A stretch of 64,000 nt of DNA from Aphanothece saxicola GSE-SYN-MK-01-06B (GTDB lineage Bacteria > Cyanobacteriota > Cyanobacteriia > PCC-6307 > Cyanobiaceae), in contig JAHHGT010000002.1 in assembly GCA_019359745.1 (NCBI GenBank), forward strand, positions 1 to 64,000, written 5' to 3'. Below, piece by piece: positions 10,881 to 19,576 of the stretch. Within the stretch, counting starts at the first letter, position 1; each line of letters begins with the position of its first letter. The notes below the pieces were generated by a model. The model was not told the DNA's origin, ran no database searches, and saw only the letters and a program-made list of their open reading frames with translations. The position numbers and the translations under genes are program-made.

Positions 10881-13063
10881 AGCTTCTCCACTCGTTGACG
10901 GACACCACGGGCAACACGAGGATTTCGCCCTGGGTCTGGATGGTGTTGCTGCTCTCCGGGGCCAGCCTGGTGTTCGCGGTGCTGCTGGCCAATCTGCAGT
11001 TTTCAGTGGTGGCGATCGGGCTGCTGAATCCGCTGAGTTTTCGGGTCCTGCCCGAGCTGTGGCAGGTGCGGGACGTATGGGTGGACGTGCTGCTGCCCCT
11101 GGCCCTGGCCGTGGGGATCTGCCTGGGGGCGAACCTGCTGCCCAGGCGACCGGCCTCCTATCTGCTGGCCACGGTGCTGCTGTCGGCCTTCGCGATTCGC
11201 TACTTCATCTGGCGAGCCACAACCATCAACACGGCCCACCCAGCCAGCCTCGTCTTCAGCCTGATCTTCTTTCTCTGCGAATTCACGTACCTCTTCACAT
11301 CCGCTCTCCAGTTCTATCCCTCCCTGAAGTACAGACCAGAGCAACGGCGGCGCCAGGCGGATCAACTGCTGGCCTGGGCAAAGGAGCATCAGCCAAGTGT
11401 TGACCTGTGGATTCCAACCTACAACGAATCTCCACGCATGATTCGGCGCTGCATCATGGCCTGCGCCAATATCCAGTACACCAACAAGACGATCTATGTG
11501 CTCGATGACGGCCACCGCCCCGCCATCGCCGCCCTGGCTCAAGAGCACGGCGTGCAGTACCTGAGCCGACCTGACAACCTGCACCGCAAGGCCGGCAACC
11601 TCAACTACGCCTTGGCTCACTCCCACGGTGATCTGATCGCCGTTTTTGATTGCGACTTCATTCCCTTCAGCCGATTCCTTGATCGCACAGTTGGCTTTTT
11701 CAAGGATCCAAAGGTGGCCCTGGTGCAAACGCCGCAGCACTACTTCAATTCTGATTTTCATAATCGCAATCTCGGTCTGGACGTCCTGGTCCCTGACGAC
11801 ATGGACTATTTCTTTCGCTATGTCCAGGTGATTCGCGATCCCTTCAATGCCGTGGTGTGCTGTGGCACCTCCTATCTGGCCAGGCGATCTGCCCTGGAGG
11901 GCATCGGAGGCTATGTCACCCATTGCATTGTCGAAGACAATCAGACCGGAACCCGACTGCTCACCCGTGGCTGGCGCATGGTCTATCTCGATGAGATCCT
12001 GAGCCTGGGGGAGGTGCCCCGAACCTTCCGGGATTATCTCGAACAACGGCTGCGCTGGATGCAGGGCAACGTGCAGGTGTTCACGTCTCCCAAAGAGCTT
12101 CCAATCTGGAAGACCTTGAATTTCTGGCAGAAGGTCTTTTACCTGAACCTCTTTCTCAGTCTTCTGACTCCTGTTTTTCGTGCCGTCTACATCATTTTCC
12201 CCCTGATGTCGATGCTGATCGGCTTCACGCTGATCGCAGCACCTCCCGTGGAATACATGGCCTACGGACTGCCATTTGTGATCATGCTGTATTTCCTGCC
12301 GTCCTGGCAGACCAACGGCCATTACTTCCATTTCTGGACGGAAGTCTATGAGTCCCTGTTCTGCTTCCCGGCACTGAAAAGAATGTCCCAGATTCTGTTC
12401 CGTCCGTTCCGATCCGTCGGCAGCCTGGTCACCAACAAAGACGTCAACAACCCGAGGCAGACGCTGGACCTACGTTTTGCCTGGCCTTTCCTCACCTATC
12501 TGTTTCTCTTCGTTGGCGTGCTGATCTTGAATTACGGCCTGCCTCTGCTGGACATCCGCTGGTCAAGATCTCTTTTCGAGGGCGAAAGTCTGATGCTCGC
12601 GTGGAATCTGTACAACGGCATCCTGATGTTCATCTGCCTGCTCGCCTGCATCGACAAACCGATCCGCCGTCAGGCCGACCGCTTCCCCCTCGGGCTAGTG
12701 GCCTGCCTTGAAGTGGAGGGCACGGAGTACTGGGGCATCACCAATGACGTCTCCGAGCAGGGGGCGAGCCTGCTGCTCAATGACCCTGGCCCGGGACAGG
12801 GGGAGTCCCTTGGCCTGCTGCGGGTGCCCCAGTACCACCTGGAGTTGCCTGTCCGTCTGATGAGGACCAGCCGGCTGCGGCAGCACCATCTGTTGGGACT
12901 CAATTTCGAGATGCCGGCCCGCGAGACGGAAGCCGCCCTGATCCAGCTCATCTATGGCGAGAATGCCTGGTTCCAGAAGGTGAAACGGGTCGGCAGCATC
13001 GAGGCCCTCTTCCTGCTGCTGGGCAGTGTGGTGCGCGCCGAACCGATCTTGCGCCGCTCCTGA
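10877..13063 (+). CDS. cellulose synthase catalytic subunit (BcsA-type, GT2 with PilZ)
   Basis: Membrane-embedded processive GT2 glycosyltransferase making beta-1,4-glucan from UDP-glucose. Four N-terminal membrane segments precede the catalytic domain: VLDDG (Asp210-211), DCD (258-260), a VED version of the TED motif (352-354) and QRLRW (390-394) for acceptor binding. More transmembrane helices follow, then a PilZ domain with the IRRQADRF arginine box (about residue 595) and ITNDVSEQGASLLL, predicting c-di-GMP control. Length 728 is slightly shorter than enterobacterial BcsA. There is no bcsB, bcsC or bcsZ nearby. A PAS-GGDEF protein at 28-30 kb could be a source of the activator. Confidence 0.93.
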   Translation: MKLLHSLTDTTGNTRISPWVWMVLLLSGASLVFAVLLANLQFSVVAIGLLNPLSFRVLPELWQVRDVWVDVLLPLALAVGICLGANLLPRRPASYLLATVLLSAFAIRYFIWRATTINTAHPASLVFSLIFFLCEFTYLFTSALQFYPSLKYRPEQRRRQADQLLAWAKEHQPSVDLWIPTYNESPRMIRRCIMACANIQYTNKTIYVLDDGHRPAIAALAQEHGVQYLSRPDNLHRKAGNLNYALAHSHGDLIAVFDCDFIPFSRFLDRTVGFFKDPKVALVQTPQHYFNSDFHNRNLGLDVLVPDDMDYFFRYVQVIRDPFNAVVCCGTSYLARRSALEGIGGYVTHCIVEDNQTGTRLLTRGWRMVYLDEILSLGEVPRTFRDYLEQRLRWMQGNVQVFTSPKELPIWKTLNFWQKVFYLNLFLSLLTPVFRAVYIIFPLMSMLIGFTLIAAPPVEYMAYGLPFVIMLYFLPSWQTNGHYFHFWTEVYESLFCFPALKRMSQILFRPFRSVGSLVTNKDVNNPRQTLDLRFAWPFLTYLFLFVGVLILNYGLPLLDIRWSRSLFEGESLMLAWNLYNGILMFICLLACIDKPIRRQADRFPLGLVACLEVEGTEYWGITNDVSEQGASLLLNDPGPGQGESLGLLRVPQYHLELPVRLMRTSRLRQHHLLGLNFEMPARETEAALIQLIYGENAWFQKVKRVGSIEALFLLLGSVVRAEPILRRS

Positions 13064-13144
13064 GCCCGCGGCGCTGCGCAACCGCTACCGATACATCTGG
13101 ATTGGCGGGTCCAGCCCCAGAATGCCTGCGTGTAAGCCGATCCT

Positions 13145-13939
13145 GTGGCCGTCGCCCACCCCTTGGACCACGACATCAGCCTTGATCCGCCCGTGCGCCC
13201 CTCGAGGCCACCGGTGCTGGTGGAGGTCAAGCCGCTGCCTGACATCCCGGGAGAACTGCGGCGTCACCTCGCCCGCCACCAGCTCCTGCTTCCCCTGCTG
13301 CGCCAGTCGGTGATCGCCAAGGCTGTGGCGGGGGTGACCCTGACCGAAGAGGAGCGCCAGCAGGCCCAGCAGGCCTGGGGAAGCAGCCACGGCCTCCGTT
13401 CCGCAGACGACCTGAAGAACCACCTGCAGCGGCACGAACTCTCAGAAGCCGATGTGCTCTGGCAGGCGGAGCTCCCCACCAGGATCGAGCGCCATTGCCA
13501 GGAGCATTTCCTGCACCGGGCGGAGCAGCGTTACCTGGCCCGCAAGAACCAGCTCGATCAGGTGATCTACAGCCTGTTGCGGGTGGAGGACGGGGCCCTG
13601 GCGCGCGAGCTCTACCTGCGCATCGCCGAAGGGGAAGCCGATTTCGCCGAACTGGCGGCCACCTACGCCAAGGGGCCCGAGCGCTCCACCCGCGGGGTGG
13701 TGGGTCCGGTGCCGTTGCTGCAGGCCCACCCCTCCCTGGCCGAACTGCTGCGCACCAGTCGCCCGGGTCAGCTCCATCCCCCCTTGCGCATCGACCGCTG
13801 GTGGCTGGTGGTGCGGCTGGAAACGCTCCGCTCGGCCAGCTTCGACGACGAGATGCAGAAACGGATGGCGCGGGAGCTGTTTGAGGAATGGGTCGACCAG
13901 GAAGTGGCCCTTCAGCTCCGGCCAGGGCAGGGACGATGA
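13145..13939 (+). CDS. PpiC/SurA-like peptidylprolyl isomerase domain protein of an export locus
   Basis: From GTG 13145 the 264-residue product has a helical SurA_N-like first half (residues 35-130) and a parvulin-like region (QVIYSLLRVEDGALARELYL, then ADFAELAATYAKGPE and GVVGPVPLLQAHPSLAELL) followed by a basic/acidic helical tail. No signal peptide or transmembrane helix is visible, unlike periplasmic SurA. Its stop overlaps the ABC exporter start (ATGA at 13936). Cyanobacterial type I exporters are often preceded by such a PpiC-like gene; a role in folding or holding the exported substrate is inferred. Confidence 0.8.
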   Translation: MAVAHPLDHDISLDPPVRPSRPPVLVEVKPLPDIPGELRRHLARHQLLLPLLRQSVIAKAVAGVTLTEEERQQAQQAWGSSHGLRSADDLKNHLQRHELSEADVLWQAELPTRIERHCQEHFLHRAEQRYLARKNQLDQVIYSLLRVEDGALARELYLRIAEGEADFAELAATYAKGPERSTRGVVGPVPLLQAHPSLAELLRTSRPGQLHPPLRIDRWWLVVRLETLRSASFDDEMQKRMARELFEEWVDQEVALQLRPGQGR

Positions 13940-16863
13940 CCTCCACCGTCCCCGGGCGCACCGACTGGCTCACCCTGCCGCCCTTTGACGGCCTTTCCGC
14001 CGCCGGCCGGGAGCGGTTGCTGGCGGAGGCCCATCCATGCCGGTTCCGCGTCGGCGAAGACCTCAGCAACGCCGGCAGCATCGGCGACCGCGTCCTTGTG
14101 CTGCATGAGGGTGAGGCGAGGCTGCTGGGGGAACGGGACGGCCGGCCGTTCACCCTGGAGCGGCTGGGGCCCGGCGCCATCGTGGGGCTGGTGTCGCTGT
14201 TGCGCGCTGAGGGGATCGAAGCGGTGAGCGCCGCCTCCGAGCTGTTGGCGACGGCGGTTCCAGACACGCTGATGCTCGAGCTGCTGCTGACCGAGAAGGG
14301 GCTGCGGGAGTGGTGTGGTCGCCACCTCTGGACCGCCGAACTGCACCAACTTCTGCTTCAAAGGGAAGGGGCTGCGGCGGGGCGCTTTGATCCGCCCCTG
14401 TGGCGCGAAAAGATCGAACGCCTGCGCCTGCGGGCCCGGGGCGTGCTGCCGACGGGTGACCGGCCCATCGCCCTTCAGGACGGCGAAGAGCTGCTCCTGG
14501 CCAGCGCCAACGTCCCCGATCTGGCCATCGGCACCGTGCTGGCTGCGGCCGAGGCCCTGCCCCAGCCCCGTCCGCCCCTGCCGCTGCGGCTGCTGGCTCT
14601 GGCCCCTGCCGCGGCGCCCCCCCCCGTCACCGCCGGGGCAGACGAAGCCGTCGTGCCCATCGAGGCCGGCGGCCTGGCCCAGCCCAGCAGCCTCGACCTG
14701 GGCCAGGACCGGGCCGACCGCGGCCTCACCCTGGTGCGGGGCAACGGTCCGCTGGAGGAGACCCTGGCCTGCTTCCAGATGCTGGGCAAGCTGCTGGAGC
14801 TGCCCTACCGCCGCGACGCGGTCGACAAGATCCTGCGCGACAAGATGCGCCGCGGCCAGCCGCCGGATCTGCAGCTCTGCGGCCAGATCGCCGCCATGCT
14901 CGGCCTGCTGGTCACCGGCGCCAAGGTGCCGGCGGCGTCCGCCACCCGCCTGATCACTCCCTGCCTGGTGCCCTGGAAGGAGGGCTTCGCCATCGCCACG
15001 GCCAGCAACGCCGCCGGCCTGCGGCTGGCCTCCCCGGCCGAGGGCTGGGTGCAGCTGAGCCCCGCCCAGATCGCCGAGCACTACCCGGAGGGGCTGGAGC
15101 TGCTGCTGCTGGAGCGCAGCATCGACACCCCGGAGCAGACCTTCGGGCCGGGCTGGTTCTGGCCGGCCCTGAAGCGCTACCGGGGCATGTTGCTCCAGGT
15201 GCTGCTGGCCTCGTTCGTGGTCCAGCTGTTCAGCCTGGCCAACCCCCTGCTGATCCAGGTGATCATCGACAAGGTGATCTCCCAGCGCAGCCTCGACACG
15301 CTGCAGATCCTGGGCATGGCGCTGGTGGTGGTCACCCTGATGGAGGGGGTAATCGGCTCGTTGCGCACCTTCCTGTTCACCGACACCACCAACCGCATCG
15401 ACCTGCGCCTCGGCGCCGAGGTGATCGACCACCTGCTGCGGCTGCCGCTCGGCTATTTCGACAAGCGCCCCGTCGGCGAGCTGGGCACCCGGATCGCCGA
15501 GCTGGAGAAGATCCGCAACTTCCTCACAGGCCAGGCCCTGATCACCCTGCTGGATGCGGCCTTCTCGGTGATCTACATCATCGTGATGGCGATCTACAGC
15601 TGGCTGCTGACGCTGATCGCCCTGGCGGTGTTGCCCATCCAGGTGGGACTCACCCTGCTGGGGGCCCCCCTGTTCCGGCGCCAGTACCGCCAGGCGGCCG
15701 AGGAGAACGCCCGCACCCAGAGCCACCTGGTGGAGGTGCTCACCGGGATCCAGACCGTGAAGGCCCAGAACGTGGAGATGGTGAGCCGCTGGAAATGGCA
15801 GGAGCTCTATGCCAGATACATCTCCCGCACCTTCGAGAAAACCATCACCGGCACGTTCCTCAACGAGACCAGCTCGGTGCTCCAGAAGCTGTCCCAGCTG
15901 CTGGTGCTCTGGGTGGGCGCCACCCTGGTGCTCAAGGGGGAACTCACCCTGGGCCAGCTGATCGCCTTCCGGATCATCAGCGGCTATGTCACCCAGCCCC
16001 TGCTGCGCCTCTCCTCCATTTGGCAGAACATCCAGGAGCTGCGGGTGTCGTTCGAGCGCCTCGCCGACGTGGTCGACACCCCGGAGGAATCGAGCGAAGC
16101 GGATCGCGGCCACATTCCCCTGCCGCCGGTGAAGGGCGACGTGGTGTTCGAGAACCTCAGTTTCCGCTTCAACCCAGGCGGACCCGAGGTGCTCACCAAC
16201 GTCAGCCTGCACGTCCCCCCCGGCACCTTCACCGGGATCGTGGGCCAGAGCGGCAGCGGCAAGAGCACCCTGATGAAGCTCGTGCCCCGCCTCTATTCCC
16301 CTTCAAAGGGCCGAATCCTCGTGGACGGCTACGACATCGACAAGGTGGAGCTCTATTCCCTGCGCCGCCAGGTGGGCATCGTGCCCCAGGATCCCCTGCT
16401 CTTCTCCGGCACCATCAGCGAGAACATCGCCCTGACCAATCCGGAGGCCCCCAGCGACGCCATCGTCGAGGCCGCCCGCATCGCCGGCGCCCACGACTTC
16501 ATCATGGAGCTCTCCTCCGGCTACAGCACCCCCCTCGGGGAGCGGGGCGCCTCCCTTTCCGGCGGCCAGCGCCAACGCATCGCCATCGCCCGCACCCTGC
16601 TGAGCCAACCCCAGCTGCTGGTGATGGATGAGGCCACCAGCGCCCTCGACTACGACACCGAACGCCAGGTGTGCGACAACCTCCGGGAGGCGATGAGCCA
16701 GAGCACCGTGTTCTTCATCACCCACCGGCTCTCCACCATCCGCCGCGCCGATCTGATCGTGATGATGCACCAGGGCGCCATCGTCGAGACCGGCAGCCAT
16801 GAGGAACTGATGGCCCTGAAGGGACGCTATTTCGCGCTCTATCGCCAACAGGAGGCGGGCTGA
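13936..16863 (+). CDS. type I secretion ABC exporter with cyclic-nucleotide-binding-like N-terminus
   Basis: 975-residue export ATPase (HlyB type). Order: cNMP-binding-like domain (about residues 10-145, with DRVLVLHEGEARLLGERDGR); linker; a C39-like domain (LPYRRDAVDKILRD, about residue 290) lacking the catalytic Cys, as in HlyB; six-helix membrane domain (about 415-700); and nucleotide-binding domain with Walker A GQSGSGKST, signature LSGGQRQRIAIA, Walker B LLVMDEATSALD and H-loop ITHRLST. A real peptidase function is therefore unlikely and substrate is probably an RTX-like uncleaved protein. No candidate substrate is in the window. It is coupled to the downstream HlyD gene (stop and start overlap by one base). 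The cNMP-like domain may sense a ligand, inferred only. Confidence 0.92.
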   Translation: MTSTVPGRTDWLTLPPFDGLSAAGRERLLAEAHPCRFRVGEDLSNAGSIGDRVLVLHEGEARLLGERDGRPFTLERLGPGAIVGLVSLLRAEGIEAVSAASELLATAVPDTLMLELLLTEKGLREWCGRHLWTAELHQLLLQREGAAAGRFDPPLWREKIERLRLRARGVLPTGDRPIALQDGEELLLASANVPDLAIGTVLAAAEALPQPRPPLPLRLLALAPAAAPPPVTAGADEAVVPIEAGGLAQPSSLDLGQDRADRGLTLVRGNGPLEETLACFQMLGKLLELPYRRDAVDKILRDKMRRGQPPDLQLCGQIAAMLGLLVTGAKVPAASATRLITPCLVPWKEGFAIATASNAAGLRLASPAEGWVQLSPAQIAEHYPEGLELLLLERSIDTPEQTFGPGWFWPALKRYRGMLLQVLLASFVVQLFSLANPLLIQVIIDKVISQRSLDTLQILGMALVVVTLMEGVIGSLRTFLFTDTTNRIDLRLGAEVIDHLLRLPLGYFDKRPVGELGTRIAELEKIRNFLTGQALITLLDAAFSVIYIIVMAIYSWLLTLIALAVLPIQVGLTLLGAPLFRRQYRQAAEENARTQSHLVEVLTGIQTVKAQNVEMVSRWKWQELYARYISRTFEKTITGTFLNETSSVLQKLSQLLVLWVGATLVLKGELTLGQLIAFRIISGYVTQPLLRLSSIWQNIQELRVSFERLADVVDTPEESSEADRGHIPLPPVKGDVVFENLSFRFNPGGPEVLTNVSLHVPPGTFTGIVGQSGSGKSTLMKLVPRLYSPSKGRILVDGYDIDKVELYSLRRQVGIVPQDPLLFSGTISENIALTNPEAPSDAIVEAARIAGAHDFIMELSSGYSTPLGERGASLSGGQRQRIAIARTLLSQPQLLVMDEATSALDYDTERQVCDNLREAMSQSTVFFITHRLSTIRRADLIVMMHQGAIVETGSHEELMALKGRYFALYRQQEAG

Positions 16864-18023
16864 TGGTTCCCCCCACGCCAGGAAGCCTGCTGCGCCGGGC
16901 CCAGAACAGCCTCGAGCGCAGCATCCACACCGACAGCGATGACGTGGTGCTGCAGCAGTCACGCTTCTGGGCCCGCTCGATCACCTGGACCCTGATGGGG
17001 GTCACCCTGTTCGGCCTTGGCTGGCTGGCCTTCGCCCAGACCGAGGAGATCGTCACCGCCCCGGGCAAGCTCGAGCCCCTGGGGGTGGTGAAGGACATCC
17101 AGATGCCGGTGGGCGGCGTGGTGGAGGCGGTGCTGGTGAAGGAGGGCGAGCGGGTGAAGAAGGGCCAGGTGCTGCTGCGCCTCGACACCGAGACCACCCT
17201 CGACCGCCAGGCCAGCATGCACCAGACGATCCGGTACAAACAGCAGCAGCTGCGGCTCAAGCAGGTGGAGCTCGACCGCTACCTGCAGTTCAATGACACC
17301 GAGCAGCGGGTGCTGCGCCAGAGCCTGGTGCTGGAGAAGGACGTGCTCGGCCGCCTCGAGACCCTCAACAAAGAGGGCGCCACCGCCGAACTCCAATACC
17401 TCTCCCAGCGCAACAAGGTGCAAGAGGTGGAGGGCAAGCTGCAGGAGGGCCAGGTGGACCGGCTGCGCCAGCAGGCGATTTTGCAGCAGGGCATCCGCGA
17501 AATCCAGAGCGAGCTGGCCGACCTGCGCAGCAAGCTGACCGAACTCAACGTCAACATCCGCTACCAGGTGATCCGCTCCCCGGAAGCCGGCGTGGTGTTC
17601 GAGCTCAAGCCCCGCTCGAGGGGTTTCGTGGCCCAGACCAGCGAGCCGGTGATGAAGGTGGTGCCCTTCGACAAACTGGAGGCGCGGGTGGAGGTGCCGA
17701 GCCGGGAGATCGGTTTCGTCACGGAGGGGAAAACGGCCGACATCAGCATCGATTCGTTCCCGGCCACCGATTTCGGCGTGCTGCAGGGCACGGTGCGGCG
17801 CATCGGTTCGGACGCCCTGCCCCCGGACCAGATGAACAACTTCTACCGCTTTCCGGTAGACATCCGGCTCAATTCCCAGCAGCTGAAACTCAAGAGCGGC
17901 AAGGTGCTGCCGCTTCAGGTGGGCATGTCGCTCACCGCCAACGTCAAGTTGCGCAAGGTGACCTACCTGCAGCTGCTGCTGAGCGACTTCAAGGACAAGG
18001 CTGACGCTCTGCGGCAGATCTGA
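16863..18023 (+). CDS. HlyD-family type I secretion adaptor
   Basis: 386 residues with a transmembrane helix near residues 40-60, the lipoyl-like motif GKLEPLGVVKDIQMPVGGVV and EAVLVKEGERVKKGQVLLRL, a coiled-coil hairpin (about 115-230), and the C-terminal beta region with FVAQTSEPVMKVVPFDKL and DISIDSFPATDFGVLQGTV. This is the periplasmic partner of the preceding ABC exporter. The 3' end overlaps a convergent methyltransferase gene by 35 bp. Confidence 0.92.
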   Translation: MVPPTPGSLLRRAQNSLERSIHTDSDDVVLQQSRFWARSITWTLMGVTLFGLGWLAFAQTEEIVTAPGKLEPLGVVKDIQMPVGGVVEAVLVKEGERVKKGQVLLRLDTETTLDRQASMHQTIRYKQQQLRLKQVELDRYLQFNDTEQRVLRQSLVLEKDVLGRLETLNKEGATAELQYLSQRNKVQEVEGKLQEGQVDRLRQQAILQQGIREIQSELADLRSKLTELNVNIRYQVIRSPEAGVVFELKPRSRGFVAQTSEPVMKVVPFDKLEARVEVPSREIGFVTEGKTADISIDSFPATDFGVLQGTVRRIGSDALPPDQMNNFYRFPVDIRLNSQQLKLKSGKVLPLQVGMSLTANVKLRKVTYLQLLLSDFKDKADALRQI

Positions 18024-18888
18024 GCCGCTCCATGGCGAGGTAGTGGTCGGGGATAATGCGCGTGCGCAGCCCCACCAGGGGCTCGAGCCACGGCAGCAGC
18101 AGCCCGTCGAGGCCGCGGTTCACCAGCCATCCGGCCGCCCGGAAAGCCCGCCGCCAGCGGGCCTTTGGGGCGATCAGATGCAGGGCACGCTGGTGCACCG
18201 GCCCGTCGATGCAGACCAGCCAGGCCGGATCCATCCCCGCCTGGGCCATCGCCACCTCGAAGCTGCGGCGGCTGTGGAAACTGATGTGCTGGCCGTTGCC
18301 GAAGGCGTAGTACCACCAGTCCGGCCCGGGGATCTCCCCCACCGGGCGCATCAGGGTGGAGAAGACGAACAGGGGCGTGGCCCCAACCTCGTCACGCAGG
18401 AACCCGGGAGTGCCGGGCACATGCTCGATCACCTCGAAGGCGGTCTTGCAGCCGATGGGGCCATCACCCGGGGGCTCGCAGAAGGGGCGGATCAGCTCCA
18501 TCGCCGCATAGGCGTCGGTGCCGTGAAAATCGAAGCCGTGGTCGCGCAGAAGGCGCGGCAACATGCCCAGGCCGGTTCCCAGGTCGCAGCCCGGCTCGCT
18601 GGCGCCGAAGCGACCCAGCCGACCGATCACCAGCAGCAGCCGCAGCAGCCGCGAGGCGTGCAGGTTGCGATCGACATAGCCCGTATCGCCGTAGAAGGAC
18701 TCCTCGTAGGCCACCGCCAGCCAGGTGGGATCGGCCAGGAACAGGAAGTCGCAGGCGCTGCAATGGACGAGCTCAGCCTCCACCCGGGCCTTGCTCACCC
18801 GCACCCGTCGCACCGCGTTGAGGCGTTCGCCGCCGCAGTTGGGGCAGGTGCCGGCGGAGGAGCTAGGGGGAGTCTCGGCCGTCATCAT
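17989..18888 (-). CDS. class I SAM-dependent methyltransferase with N-terminal zinc ribbon
   Basis: The 299-residue protein starts with a Cys pair (CPNCGGERL) and a second pair (HCSACDFLFL), forming a zinc ribbon as in sugar C-methyltransferases, then a YEESFYGDTGYVDRN stretch and a reduced SAM-binding motif GCDLGTGLGMLPRLL (about residues 100-115). EVIEHVPGTPGFLRDEV and PDWWYYAFGNGQHISFHSRR are typical of the Methyltransf_23 group. Substrate unknown; a glycan or an envelope component is plausible. It overlaps the TVP38-like gene start region by 26 bp (two adjacent ATGs at 18888 and 18885). The 3' end overlaps the type I adaptor gene. Confidence 0.82.
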   Translation of the reverse strand: MMTAETPPSSSAGTCPNCGGERLNAVRRVRVSKARVEAELVHCSACDFLFLADPTWLAVAYEESFYGDTGYVDRNLHASRLLRLLLVIGRLGRFGASEPGCDLGTGLGMLPRLLRDHGFDFHGTDAYAAMELIRPFCEPPGDGPIGCKTAFEVIEHVPGTPGFLRDEVGATPLFVFSTLMRPVGEIPGPDWWYYAFGNGQHISFHSRRSFEVAMAQAGMDPAWLVCIDGPVHQRALHLIAPKARWRRAFRAAGWLVNRGLDGLLLPWLEPLVGLRTRIIPDHYLAMERLRSAAERQPCP

Positions 18889-19525
18889 CGCTGGCCTGCA
18901 TCGCAACGTGGGAGGCTACCCCGCGTTCCTCCAGGGCCAGGCGCACCTGGTGGCCCACCAGCAGCACCGCCGCCAGGGTGGCCGCCACCCCCACCAGCCG
19001 CAGGACCCAGGTGACCCCATCGGCCGGGCCGGCCAGCAGCGCCGAAAAGCGGCGTGGATCGCCGGCCGCCGCCCCCAGGGCGCAGAACAGCACGGTGCCG
19101 GGGAGGATGCCGATCAGGCCGATCGCATAGTCCCGCTGGCTCACTTCGCTGAGGCCGTAGGCGAGGTTGAGCAGGCTGAAGGGAAAGGCGGGCGACAGGC
19201 GGGTGAGCAGCACCAGCACCAGGCCCTGACGGCACACGGCCCGCTCCACCGCCTGCAGCCGCGGCGCTCCGGCCAGACGGCGGCGGGCCCAGCCCCGCCA
19301 GCGGCCGCGCCCCAGCAGGAACACCGCCTGGGCCCCCAGGCAGGCCCCGGCGAACACCAGCACGCTGCCTGCCACGGGGCCATAGAGCACCCCGGCCAGC
19401 ATCGAAGCCCAGACCCCCGGCAGCAGCAGGGTGACCCACAGCGCATAGAGGGGCACGAAGGCCACGGCCCCGAGCGGGGAGCGGAGCCATGGCAGCAGCT
19501 GATCCGACAACCAGAGCGGGTCCAT
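18863..19525 (-). CDS. TVP38/TMEM64 (DedA/VTT-type) integral membrane protein
   Basis: 220 residues with five to six hydrophobic segments and the VTT-domain core LTRLSPAFPFSLLNLAYGLS, followed by ISLGILPGTVLFCALGAA-like residues. The start is the ATG at 19525, 51 bp from the divergent lectin-like gene. DedA/VTT proteins in bacteria act in lipid transport or membrane homeostasis. It overlaps the methyltransferase gene downstream, so the two form an operon. The frame stays open far upstream of 19525 but only as the complement of the lectin gene. Confidence 0.85.
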   Translation of the reverse strand: MDPLWLSDQLLPWLRSPLGAVAFVPLYALWVTLLLPGVWASMLAGVLYGPVAGSVLVFAGACLGAQAVFLLGRGRWRGWARRRLAGAPRLQAVERAVCRQGLVLVLLTRLSPAFPFSLLNLAYGLSEVSQRDYAIGLIGILPGTVLFCALGAAAGDPRRFSALLAGPADGVTWVLRLVGVAATLAAVLLVGHQVRLALEERGVASHVAMQASDDDGRDSP

Positions 19526-19576
19526 GGGGCCACCGTATCGACCCTGCCTAGGCTTGGGCCCTCTGCCCGCGTCGCC

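Noticed and set aside
13912-16212. 766-codon minus-strand frame opposite the ABC exporter gene
   Set aside because: Rich in Gln/His/Gly without motif, antisense shadow of a gene with Walker motifs.
18725-19576. Upstream extension of the lectin-like gene frame
   Set aside because: Antisense to the TVP38-like gene; the ATG 19577 begins the recognisable protein.
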